Positions 11,440 to 22,466 of a stretch of DNA of 64,000 bases are shown here, one piece after another. Positions within the stretch are counted from its first letter, which is position 1, and the number at the start of each line of letters is the position of its first letter. Below the pieces are notes generated by a model. It was not told the origin of the DNA and did not search any database. It was given only the letters and a program-made list of their open reading frames with translations. Location: assembly GCA_030268105.1 (NCBI GenBank), contig BSDZ01000011.1, positions 1,054,001-1,118,000 on the forward strand. The letters are read 5' to 3'. Source of the stretch: Volvox africanus (Eukaryota; Chlorophyta; Chlorophyceae; Chlamydomonadales; Volvocaceae). A program made the position numbers and the translations under genes.

Positions 11440-14400
11440 GCAGTCTACGGTATCGATAGATAGAGTAGGACGGCGTTGTGATGTGCTGTTAAGGTGGCCC
11501 TTCTCGCTAAATCTGCGCTGTCGCCCCGAACGGATCCTGCGCTTTCTTGATTCGAATAAATGTGAACAATTGATTGCTCCTCAAGCGCACGTAGCAAGCG
11601 GACTTTCTGAGCCATGCGTGCCAGCCGACAGCTGGTACGCCTCCAGCAACCCTAACCCTCGGCATGTCAAAAGCGTAAAGGTTGCGAGGCTTGAAGGTAT
11701 GCAGAGCAGGCAACTTATATATTCACATCAGCCCGGTGAAAGCGTTTCAATAATTGTGCCCCTCCCCAACCCTTCTAGAAGGGAAGGGACGCGGCTTGAT
11801 CGCCACCCATGATATCGCGCTTGGAGAGGTGGTCATGGCCACTCCCCCGCTTGTCTTAGTGACCTCACCACTGCGCCAGCGGCCTTCCGGAGAGCTGATT
11901 GTCGATGAAATCATTGAGCGAAAGCTCTACGGTAGCGCATGGTTCTCGGTGCTCTACGACGGGAGCAGCCGCTCCTCTATGGCTGAGTTCCAGCTTGCGC
12001 CCGCCGATAGAGCACGAAACGGTAGCCAATCTTTGATCTCCGAACCTGTGGATGCGTTGCGTCATGCACGACCACCTGAGCCGGTCGTAGTGTCAACGTC
12101 CACCACTGTGGCAGCCGCTAGTGCCGCCTCCCCGGCTAAGAAGAAGGGATTCCTGGCAAGTCGAAGTTCAGCAGCCCGCCGGGGCACGGGCTCGGCAGTG
12201 GCAGCGGCATCTGCGGATAGACCAGGGTCCGCAATCCCTGAAGCGCTTCCCTTACCAAATAGGCGCGAGCAAACACGGCTGGCCAAGGTTGTGAAGGTGA
12301 GCTGCACCTGCTGCCTGCACTGCACATCTAAGAGGATGGGTGGCGTGGCCCTATGCGCCGCTTCTGCAGGCGGCATTAGGACATAGAGAACTTTATTTGA
12401 GAGGCGGGTCATGGCCGCGACGTCAGTGGTGCGGAGGCGTCCCAGCGATCCTGACAGGTCATTTGGGTCGCGGAGTTGTATGGAATTGCAACCTCATTGC
12501 GTGATGCAATATACGTTTGGGAGGTTCGTCATAGACCCAGCTGTGCATATTTGTGTAATGGGGCTTTTCCATCCGCCGACCCAGTCGTTGCCTTTTCAAG
12601 AATTATGCACGAGATTCGACAGCAGCTGTTAGCTATCGCCTGTTTGCGCAACGACCAAACATTTTAGGCGCTGCATTATTAAGCGATACCAGCGATACCA
12701 GTGCGCCTGCCGGCCTGCGCAGTTCAACTGTTTTGGGGACGACACAGAGGACTTGGCGGCCTGCGAATGCCGTGGTGAACAGCCACGCGGCCACATTGGC
12801 TTATGGCCCGAGTTCGCGCTCTTCAACCATTCTTGCGCGCCCAACACCAGCAACTACGTCATCGGGGATTCCATGGTGGTGCGCGCCTGTCGACCCATCA
12901 AGACCGGAGAGGAGGTGGGTGGCGTGCGTCATCACTGACTGGGGAGGTACATTGAAGGTGCAGAATCCTGGAAAACTCCGTCAGCGTCAATAAAAGATAG
13001 GAACATAATTTCGGTCGTATCCCATACTACGGTATTACCGTTGCCGGGGTAAAAGACTTGGTTATCGAGACAGCAATATATTGGGTTGTGAGCTGTTTTG
13101 CTATATAGTGAGCATACGGTACCCAGAGGGAGTCATTTCCAAATGTGGATGTGTTCGGGGATCAAGCTGCTGTTGTGCGAACCTGGAGACGTTGGGAGGA
13201 AATGGCGATGTGCAGCTCTCTCATGCACAACAACCCTGGCCCAGTGTCCGCCCTGGTGGCCCCCCAGGACCCATCGTGCATGCACACCGACAATGGTCGC
13301 CTGACTTGGTTTGGGTTGGGCCCCGCCCTGGCGATCTGGCGCACCCACATGGGGTTTGGGTAATGTTGTTCACAGGTGACAATCTGCTACTTGGGCCGTC
13401 CACAGCTGCTTCCCTTCAGCCGACGAATCAGCATACTCTCAGATGACTATGGATTCGAGTGCAGCTGTACACGGTGTACGGTAAGATGGTCAGTTCGGTG
13501 CTAGGGAGATGATCTGCGTAATGCGTGACGTAGATCACGTACTGTGTCAGTCGTGTACTCGCAACTCCAGCAACCCTCCCATGATTATCTCAGCTGCTTT
13601 TAAGCAGGCGCGCCGTATTGGTGGATACAGGTTGCAGATACCCCTACCTACAGACAGGTGTTAAGCGGGATTTCCTGTCGAATCGATCAGACTAGCCTTT
13701 TCCGGCTCCGTGCTCTCCGGCCACTGTCCCCCAGGCAGAGCAGGCGCACTTTGAGAAGGTGGAGGATGTGTACATGGAGCTTTTCGAGGATGTAAACGAG
13801 AAGTTGGGGCCGGCATTTGAGGAGGCGCGAGTGGCTGGAGATTTGGAGGCGATCGGGGAGGTGCAGCGGAAAGTACAGTCCTGGCTGCGCCGCCTGTATG
13901 GCCTGTTCCGCAAGACCCTGCTGGCGCCGGATGTACGGCATTACGTTATAGCCAGTTTGTACGATGCATACGACCTGCTGTTTTCCTGCGTCGGTGCGCT
14001 TGGGCAGGGTGAAGATGCCAGCAGCTTGCAGGTGGGTACTTCGGACGGGCTCTCAGGAATAAGAAATAGTTAGTTCGGCACTCCGCCTCTTCACGCGATT
14101 AACCCACGCGAACCCTATGGCGTGATGGAGCCTGATTTTGCGTCCATATGAGTTTCTGGGGATAATGAAATGTTACCACCTGATTTTTTCACGTGGAAGG
14201 AATTTGGGAGTGCATGCCTGAACTCCTCAACGCTGGGTGTCCTGCGATGAAGTCACCTAAAGCCAAGGCCATCGAATGGCAACAGAATGTTGCTGACCCG
14301 CGCCGTCAACGCCCCCTCCCCAGGCGAGCCTGAAAGCCATTGAGGCCGTGTCTGCCGGTTCGGACCTGCACGTACTGCTGGCTGTTCGACACTTAGACTG

Positions 14401-14551
14401 CACTGTGCAGCAGCACGGCCAGGACAGCGCGCTTGCAAGTCTAGCACGGAAGGCGCTGCGGCGAGCACACATCGCACGGTACGGACCCGTCAGCGAGGAG
14501 CTTATGTCAAAGTTAATTGCCCTGAATCGAAAGTTTCATGTGCAGTACTGA
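11440..14551 (+). CDS. SET-domain protein (SMYD-like lysine methyltransferase)
   Basis: Predicted protein lysine methyltransferase using S-adenosylmethionine. The SET domain opens with GKGRGLIATHDIALGEVV near 11780, joined in phase to an upstream exon ending VKVARLE (donor GTATGC near 11697, acceptor TTCTAG). A long Ala/Ser/Pro insert follows, ending at a GTGAGC donor near 12296. The catalytic core resumes with FNCFGDDTEDLAACECRG and FNHSCAPNTSNYVIGDSM (12730-12920); the NHSCxPN motif forms the active-site pseudoknot. An exon near 13375-13480 gives ICYLGRP and the post-SET cysteines FECSCTRC. Two last exons, from 13735 and about 14327, are alpha-helical and end FHVQY. The split SET domain with an insert and a helical tail recalls SMYD proteins, but no MYND zinc finger was seen. 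The start at 11440 is only the nearest in-frame ATG. The substrate is unknown. Confidence 0.8.
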
Positions 14552-15151
14552 AATGGGCCGCATTTTGTCGGATGTGTGCGCGAGTGTGAGCAAGGCCTGG
14601 CTGCTGTCGGTCGCTGAGCTCTGATGAAACGACAAGGAATAAGTTTTGCCGGCTCCTATAAACACCAGACACGATCCGTTTACTATATCTATCTATGGAC
14701 AATAGCGGGGACATAAAATATTGTAGACTTGATGGCCAAGCCGCATCTATCTGGTTCTAGCCGGGTGCGCCTGGCCAACTCGACGGCCTTCGGCAAATGT
14801 GATGGTGGTAAGTCATCATTTGCAATTATCTGATGGATGGTGTATGTAATTCCGGTTCCTACTTTTTGCATTGCGGTTAACTCACCTGTTCGTACTCGGG
14901 CATTAACGTTGGCTGATCAGCATATACCGCATAGCTAAGCTCCATCAAGCCAATTTCGAAGTTTGTTTCAAAGCACGTTCAGCTGTACATGACTTGTTTT
15001 CTATCCCTAAACTTGCCGTACAGGACATCGCCTCGCATGACAGCAAAACCTTCCTCCTATACAACTTTTTCCGAAGTCCAATCATTTTTCCTGCATGTTA
15101 GGAAGGCGCAGGCTTTAAGCAAACGGTGGGGTTGGCAGGTGGACCTTTGAG

Positions 15152-17019
15152 ATGGCGTCCAAATCACGTCTTGCGAAAGTTTCCTTACCTTCTGATGCTG
15201 AACCTGGTGCCGAATTAGTACAATGGAGCTGTAGAGAAGGCTACGTGTATGTGCCTATCCCACCAGCTGGCTCGACAGGGCACCGAGCCGATAAATGGGA
15301 TGTTGACAAGTGGTTCAAGGTGAAGACATTAAATATCTATCAGAACCCAATATGTCATGGCCAGGGTTGCCAGTTGCGGCAAGCTGTCGTTTGTCCTGTA
15401 GGCCCTTAACGTGGAGCTTGTTGCTTCCGGCGATGATATGACGGTGCGACTAAATGACCAGCAAACCGGTGAGGATTCGTGTAGTGCAAAAAGCAGGCAT
15501 GTTCACGGGGCGTCTTTCTGTTGCCCGTACCCACAAACCGAATAACAGCGTATGTCGGCGTGTGGGCCCCAGGGGAGCTGTTCGCCGAATGTCCCCTGCC
15601 GAGCGATGGCACACCCTTAACGACGGTACGTTTAATTGGTCTCGGGATTCGGCACCATGTCAATCATGTCGCTGATTAGCCGTCCCTGGGAACAGAGTTG
15701 GGGAGGGGATACCGATGTGTGGTTAAATATTGCACATCGGGCTGGACAGCTGGGCCTAAGCCACACCGGCATGTCATCCTGTTATGCTTCGCCAAGACGT
15801 GCAGGTTGGGGTGCTACGGCAAGGAGACAGCAGCTGCATCACCTATGACCGGAACTGTGACCTAGCCTACAACCTTAAGGGCTACACTTCTATACGGCGG
15901 TTGAGCATGTTACTCGACTGCCGGCACTAGCAGACTGCAGGCGTTTGATACGCTGATGCTGCCAAGTTCCATTGACCCGTAGTCCTGCGCCTGCAAGTAC
16001 AGCTTCCATGCAGGATTCGCTTCCACTTCATGTGGTTACCTTTGCCTGACCGCAGGCAGTGGAGCCGGTCGTAGACAGCAGCCGCTACTTTGTGCTGCGC
16101 GTTGTGGACAAAGACACGGGGAAACATGCATTTATTGGCCTTGGGTTCAGGTGCGGTTACCACTCTTAAGAGCTGGGAAGTCTCAATCAACCTTGCCAAA
16201 CAGCTCTGCCGTTGTGCTTTTGCGACCATCTGGTCGTGATCAAGTCTTAAGGAAGAAGTTTCTCCAAAGCCACCGGTAGCAAGCTTAAGCACCGAGAAAG
16301 CAACAACGATCCCGCACGCTGAGTATGTTTACTTTGAAACCCACTTCACGGCCTGATAGAGAGCGAGGCGACGCGTCCAGCTTTACTACGGGATTAGACG
16401 AGTACCGGAAGTACCTGCGGCGCAAGCAAGAGGCAGATGCTATGAAGGCGGACTATGAGCGACAGGAGAGCGGTGAACAGGGCACGTATCGCGACTACAG
16501 TCTCAAAGAGAACATCGTCATCCCCTTGAAAATAGGGAATGCGGTAGGTAGGCGAAGCGTGCATCACCCAGCCCGCATCCGCCGCATACCTTCATAAGGG
16601 AGAGCCGCACCATCAAGTGGCTTGGGTCCCCCGGAAGGCATTCCCACTCGGCTAGGTCATCCTAAAAAGCCGTTTTTCTTCCTCAATCTTCCCGTATGGC
16701 GGTTCTCCGTGTCCTTGTGTGCGGCGACCACCAGAAACGGCAAGAAGCTGGAGGCACCAGCCCTGGATCCAACGGGAGCAAAGCGGTGGACATTGTTGCG
16801 CAGGGTGTTGGGGCCCTTAAACTGGCCCCGCCGCCGCCACCGCCGCAGCAGCAGGGGGAAACACCCAACACGCAGACCGAAGGTTCGGTTGACAGTCCCA
16901 CCGCAGCAGCAGCACGAGATGCCACAGGGCCCAGTCAAGGTGCAAGCCCCACCAGCGTGCCAGTTGGCCAAGATGACGTGGATGAATGGGGCGACTTTGC
17001 AGGTTCTGTCGCTACATGA
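15152..17019 (+). CDS. NECAP: NECAP-type adaptin-ear-binding coat-associated protein
   Basis: NECAP proteins bind AP-2 and its accessory proteins and tune clathrin-coated vesicle formation. Six exons follow the NECAP PH-like fold: [20 protein letters not shown] with DKWDVDKWF (from the ATG at 15152); [52 protein letters not shown] with [26 protein letters not shown] with an [11 protein letters not shown] helix; and [12 protein letters not shown]. Each is bounded by GT and AG in consistent phase where checked. The last exon is proline/glutamine-rich (PPPPPPQQQ) and ends [15 protein letters not shown], with a WxxF motif (WGDF) where family members carry their AP-2 alpha-ear ligand. The join of the last two exons (about 16540-16735) is the least certain. 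Confidence 0.9.
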
Positions 17020-18481
17020 TCTGGCTTTTAGGTCGTGAGAACCCGCTACATTTGTGCTTGAGGAGCACAGGAAGGGTCGCATGTCGGGTGCATGCCATTC
17101 TAGGTGTCTTAATTTTATATTTGGGTTGCGAAATGAAGGCATGTTCAAGAGCATTACATCGACGCATCTGGCGTGACTTACCGGATAGACCAGGCAAGCC
17201 TGCTGTTGCACATTGCACCTTTCATACTGCCATAAACGGACAACTTTCGGAACACTACACCAACGCCACAGAGCTCACATCATGCTATGCGGTATCAATT
17301 CACACTTACACTCGCGACAATCAGACGCACGGGTCAAATCCTGAACCTTTTACGGCCATTGTGGGGACGATGCAATGGACAAAATTCCTTCACAGCGCAG
17401 GCCACCTACAGTTAATTATGGGCCGTTGACAACGGTATCCGGTTGATGTCCGATAAGATGATTTGTACTGGGGAGTACGGCGAAGGTTAGCAGGTTCGAA
17501 AAGAATGCACACACGCAATAAGGCGGGCGCTTGTTTGCCTTTGGGAACGCGTCTGTTCTTGTCATGCTACTGCTACGATGAAGGCGGAACTTTATCGCCA
17601 TGCAGGCGCGACGCAAAACGTACGACACTCTTGCAACCCTAATGTCCACACTCATGCTATCCGTGACTTGGGATGACCGTCAGGCGGCAGTCAAACATGC
17701 TCTCTCTTCCTCTCGTCTCTCCCAACACTGACACACAGACAACTCTTCAGACATACAAACTGAACACAACCCGGCCCTGGCTAACAGCAACATGCCTTCC
17801 ATCTTCCTCCTGCCTTTGCTTTTTTTGTTCACTGTTTTGTGGTCCCCACGGAGCACCATTCGGCAATTTCTCCAGTGGTGAACATGAAACTTGTCCGCTT
17901 TCGGCAACCTCGGGCAACTCGCGACTCAGTACATTATGGTACAATACACTCTCCTCCGGCCGGCTTGAATTGGAGTACATATCGTCCATAGCCAACTACA
18001 ACCTGGCCAACAAATCGCACGAAGAATCTTCAGCTACCTCGGTATTACTACACATCTCACCATCGTCGTACGTCAAAGCACCAGCCCGCATCCAATCACG
18101 CCGTGCGGACAAACGGCATGTCCAACACTAAACGAAACGAAATTAAGCAACAGCTCGCAACATGCTCTGATAAGCTCCCAACTAAAATCAAGCGCACCGC
18201 AGACAGGTAATAAGCGGACGCCACATTTCAAGCCCGCAACACTCTGCTCATGAATGGCCCCACGACCATCCCATTGTGTTCTTGCTATTATCAAGAAAGA
18301 ACCAGGGATACGGCCTCTACCCGCATTCGGTCGCCGCCAACCCTGCACCGCTCCTGGACCGAAGGGCACCACTGGAAATGAACCGAAGAGCCCTGAGCGA
18401 CAAGCAAAATCCCATCGAGCCTTAAAGTGGCTTTCTCTCTTCTTGACCACCACCGCGCGGCCACTGCCTTGGCCCCGCCTC
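17020..18481. other. Convergent intergenic region
   Basis: This lies between the 3' ends of the plus-strand NECAP gene and the minus-strand BTB gene. It holds only short open frames without recognisable motifs and should contain both 3' UTRs. I see no RNA gene or repeat. Confidence 0.5.
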
Positions 18482-21459
18482 CTACACGCCATCCATCAAA
18501 ACCTGAAGCGACATGAATACATATACCTCTTGATCGTCGGCCAGCCGGACCAGGTCCGCTCTGGCGACCAGCTGCGCCTGTCCAAAGTAGCCCCCCGCCG
18601 CGAAGTCCACTGTGAAGTCGCCTGTATCGCCCAGGCACAACCGACCCTGCAGGGCCGTGTTGTCGGACTGGAACACGGAAAGCCGGCACTGGGCCCGTAA
18701 AGAGGACTTGTGGTCAATGTAGGCGAAGAACGGTTGGTCAGCTGGCGCCTGCTGTTGCTGTTGAATGGCGACCGGAGGCTCCAGCGGGCGCTGGCGGCGT
18801 ACATGCCGGCCGGGCCGTCGCCGGCGCGGTGCCAGCACCTGAGCTTCCCGACCTAGGTCCAGCTGCCTAGCTGGCGAGGTGTGGGCTCCTTGACGCTGCT
18901 GCCATAATGCAGCAGTGCTTCCCTCGGTTACAGCGCCCGCCAGATGGCGCCCCAAAAACAGGCCCAGATGGCTGCGGGAGCCGCCGCTACAGCACAGTCG
19001 CAGCTGCCAAAGCGCCCCAGCATACTGATGCAGCTCGGATTGAAGGAGGCCCTTCGGCTGCAGCTTCCGCAGGGCCCCACATGTCAGGCGCCAGCAGACC
19101 CGGAACGCGCGGAACCGCGCCTGCATGCCAACCTGCACAGACTCCTTAGGAGTGCCTATGGCGTCCACATCTCCGCCACGAGCTGCCACGACCTGCACGG
19201 CAGCGGTCTGACGGTTCGTAGCTGCAATCTTATTATATGGCTGCATTCCGCGGTAATGGATTTCGCAGTCGAGACGCGTGTGCTCCCACAGTGCCGCCTG
19301 CAGCACTTGTGCAGGCACCAGCCCCTCTCTCTCGACCGCCATCAGCTGCGGCACGGTTAAATGCTCGTATCGAACAGCCTCATTAAGTATATGCCGCGCC
19401 GCCGCAGTTGCAACCACACCAGCTCCAGAACCGGAGGGAATAGGCGGGCCCGGCCCCCCGGTCACGTCAGGAATTTCCGCCCCATGAATGCTAACCGGAA
19501 TTTGCTTGGGCGACTGTGACGTTTCCTGAGGCGCCGGGCCCGCTACTGCCACGACCGTTTTCACAACATTCTGATCTACGCCTTCTGGGGAAGAAATTGC
19601 GTCCTCAATGCGTTCAACTGCAGTAGTCCCGCTGCCGAGCTCGTCAAGCCTAAATATGCTGCGGCTGGAGGCCTGGCTGCTCATAAATATGCTGGCCCCA
19701 TCTGCGCCTGCGCACTCCGAGGGAGACGTTTCTGTGGCACTCGCTACTGGGCTGGCGCTGCAAGCCAAGCCGACGTCGCTGTCTGTGTCACCAACGCCGG
19801 CACATATGGAACTAGAACTCACTGAAGATGAATGGAGCCGGGAGGACAGAGCACGGCCGTCACTAGCATCTATGGCAGCAGGGACGATGGTTGTAGGCTC
19901 GGTTCCTGGGGCGGCCAGCGCAGCCCCGGGGCAGGGTATTCCGCCCGATGAGCAAGGGCGCACAAGGTCTAGATGGCCGGCGAGGCCCTCATCCGAAAGC
20001 CGCAATGCGGAGCTCAGCATGCGCTGGACCACAATCGTACCCGTTGTTGTGCTGCCACTAGCTGCTGCGAACCCCTCTCCATGATTCCCGTCCGCCGCGT
20101 TGTCCACCGCCGCGTCCTGGACTGTCCCCGCCGCCTCTTCTGTTGCTGCGCATATCCTTGCCACCTGTTTCACCAGCTCGTACCTGTCGTACTCCGTGGG
20201 GACCGCTAGGTGATCCGATGACATTATGTCCAGAAGGGTCCATGGCTCAATGTGGACAAGTGCGGGTGCCCATGCCGACAGGTTCTGGGGCAAGCGCAGC
20301 GCCAGCAAGCGGCGGCAGGAGGTGGCCAGCATGTCAGATGCCTCGCCGTGATCCGCACGCGTTGCCCACAGCAAGCATGCTGCGAAGTTGTGGGGATCCA
20401 GATGCTGCAACACAGCGAATAATGACAAGGCCATGATGCAGGAAACAGCGCGTTGTAAATGTAGCCTGTTATGGGCTCATCAGTGCACGTAAGCGTGAGA
20501 ACTTGTGTTCATTCCAGCAACGGCTCAAGCATTAGTGTGGCTTAACGAAACTGGGAAAAGGGCCACCGGCCGAGAGAACCATCAGTGCCACAAAAAAACT
20601 CACAAGTAAAGGGTAAGCCTAGGGTTTTCGAAGAAGAGCAGCGTGCTGACATTTGCAAATTGGTGGCTACTACGTTGCGGGCCTGTTTGCCATGCGCCTT
20701 TTGTAACCTTGCCTTCCGTGCTGTTGTTCGGCATTATGTAGGTGAACCCCGTGCGCACCTGCGCCAAGAACTCCACGCAAGCTGTCTGCACAGCATTGAC
20801 TCCTAGGTAGTGCGCTGCCGCGAGCACGTCGAAGGCATTATCGCTGGTGACGGAAACGTGCGGTGAAGCGTAAAAGTATTCAAGGATCCACTCGAAGCCT
20901 GTGCTCAAGCAGAAAATGGACGGGCAGACCGTCAGGTGCGCTAGACTCTAGCCACTCATCGCGGAGCGGCGGTTATAGCAGTGGGGTTAGGGTGCAAGGA
21001 CAGCGGCTGCAGAATTGAGCGCTGCCTTTCCCGTAAGTGCAATATCGCAACCGCCCGTGCGTGCATGCCCTTGAGAGGGGCAAGAAGTGGCCACGACGTC
21101 GCGTTCCGTATCTACTGGCGCGATACGTGTCATAATGGCCAACGGAAGAGGGCCCTTTGGTCCTATCCAGAGCCCGACCTGGTGGCCTACGCACCTCGCT
21201 GAGTTACGTCCTCACCCAAGACCAGATCATGCGACGGAATGCTTGGACACTCCTCCTCCGTGCCTTTGTCGCGTGCAACGGCAGGCCGCCAAGAAACCCA
21301 TGACCAGAGCGTTGCAAAGTAATCACTCTGGGACGCCAGGATAACTCTATGTGCAGGATAGACCTTTCCAAAGGCCTTAATGATAACATCTGGAAACAAT
21401 CGCGCCGTGTAAGCGGTTGAATGGAGAGAGTCACAATAGGCACTGGGGCTACGTAACAT
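18482..21459 (-). CDS. BTB/POZ-BACK domain protein
   Basis: Probable substrate adaptor of a CUL3 ubiquitin ligase. The BTB domain is split: one exon has FPDVIIKAFGKVYPAHRVIL with ASQSDYFATLW (21459 downward, from the ATG giving MLRSPSAYCDS). The next (20898-20759) has WILEYFYASPHVSVTSDNAF with VLAAAHYLGVNAVQTACVEF. The long last exon starts at 20404 (HLDPHNFAACLLWATRADHG) and holds a BACK-like helical region (LLDIMSSDHLAVPTEYDRYE). A Ser/Ala/Pro-rich linker follows, then YEHLTVPQLMAVEREGLVPA. A C-terminal part, YAGALWQLRLC...HLGLFLGRHLAG, recalls the sandwich end of plant POB1/LRB proteins and of germ-cell-less relatives. A stretch between 20900 and 21370 probably hides one more exon. The BTB call is firm; the subfamily and the 5' end are open. 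Confidence 0.8.
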
Positions 21460-22466
21460 ATGCACCACCCGAGCTTCTCCAGGTCCGTATTGACATAGGT
21501 GGAAATCACTTCTCACGTTGAAGTGCTGCCAATCGGAGGAAACGAACACGGAGACACTGAACTTTCGTAGACCAGAGGAAAAGGCGGGATGGCAAATAAG
21601 TACTTCAGAGATAACACAACAAATGAACTAAATTCTATTCTGGTAATTTGTGTATTTGAGGGAAATTATGTACAATGTCAGGAATGACCCGTGCCAATAG
21701 TTTCGACGATGTGCGCCAGAAAACGAGTCATCGCCCAGCGCTACAGCAGTCACCAAATAATGACATCACCATTTATGGTTAGGTTTGCAGCACAATCTTT
21801 TGTCCTGGCAAGGCTGAGCGGTCTTAACGGGGTAAATACACGAAACGCTGTAGGTCAACAGTCAAACAAACTCCCTGGTTGATCCCGCTACTTATTCTCA
21901 TGCAAATATGGATGGCCTCCAGCGTCCCCAGGGTCGCGCGGGAAGACAGTAAGCGATAGCACCGCTCGGGCAAACGTGGCAGATCACTGCAGGACGTGGT
22001 AAATGGATTCCTGGGGAAATTTCACTTTAGGTTAGACGCAGTCGCAGCGCAGCGATCCCGACAGTCGCAGCGCAGCAATCGTTGCAAGGTGCTTACACGC
22101 GCCTGGATACCCTCCGACCCATGCAAATCAGAGCGTCCGGGTACCTGAACGTGGCCGTACCAACCCCACTATCATTTCAACTATAAATGGCTTACTTTCT
22201 CTGCGGAGTCCGATTTCATCATGCGTCAACCATGGTGGATAGTAATGCTGCCCGCTAAACTAATTATAACCAAGAGGGCATTCCCAACATAAGAGGAACC
22301 CTGTTCCCAGTCGAGACCCGTCCACAAGAAGCCGCGGTGCCAAATACACACCACCCATGAAATCAAGAATGCATCAGGCTCATGTAGCCACCGGATCTCC
22401 TTCCTAGTCCGCTTCAGCTTCTAGACAGATTCCGCGGGCCCTCTCACGGCCAACTCTGCCCCACTA
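21460..22466. other. Intergenic region between two minus-strand genes
   Basis: It must hold the BTB gene promoter on the right-hand side of that gene and the PTPA 3' UTR. No frame here shows family motifs. The only structure seen is a short tandem repeat at 22039-22080. Confidence 0.5.
22039..22080. repeat. Two-copy tandem repeat, period 23
   Basis: Copies at 22039-22057 and 22062-22080 share CAGTCGCAGCGCAGC and differ at one base near the end (GATC versus AATC). It is short and intergenic, possibly replication slippage. Confidence 0.7.

Noticed and set aside
21870..21910. CCTGGTTGATCCCGC resembling the start of 18S rRNA
   Set aside because: The similarity ends after about a dozen bases and the following sequence does not continue as 18S rRNA.
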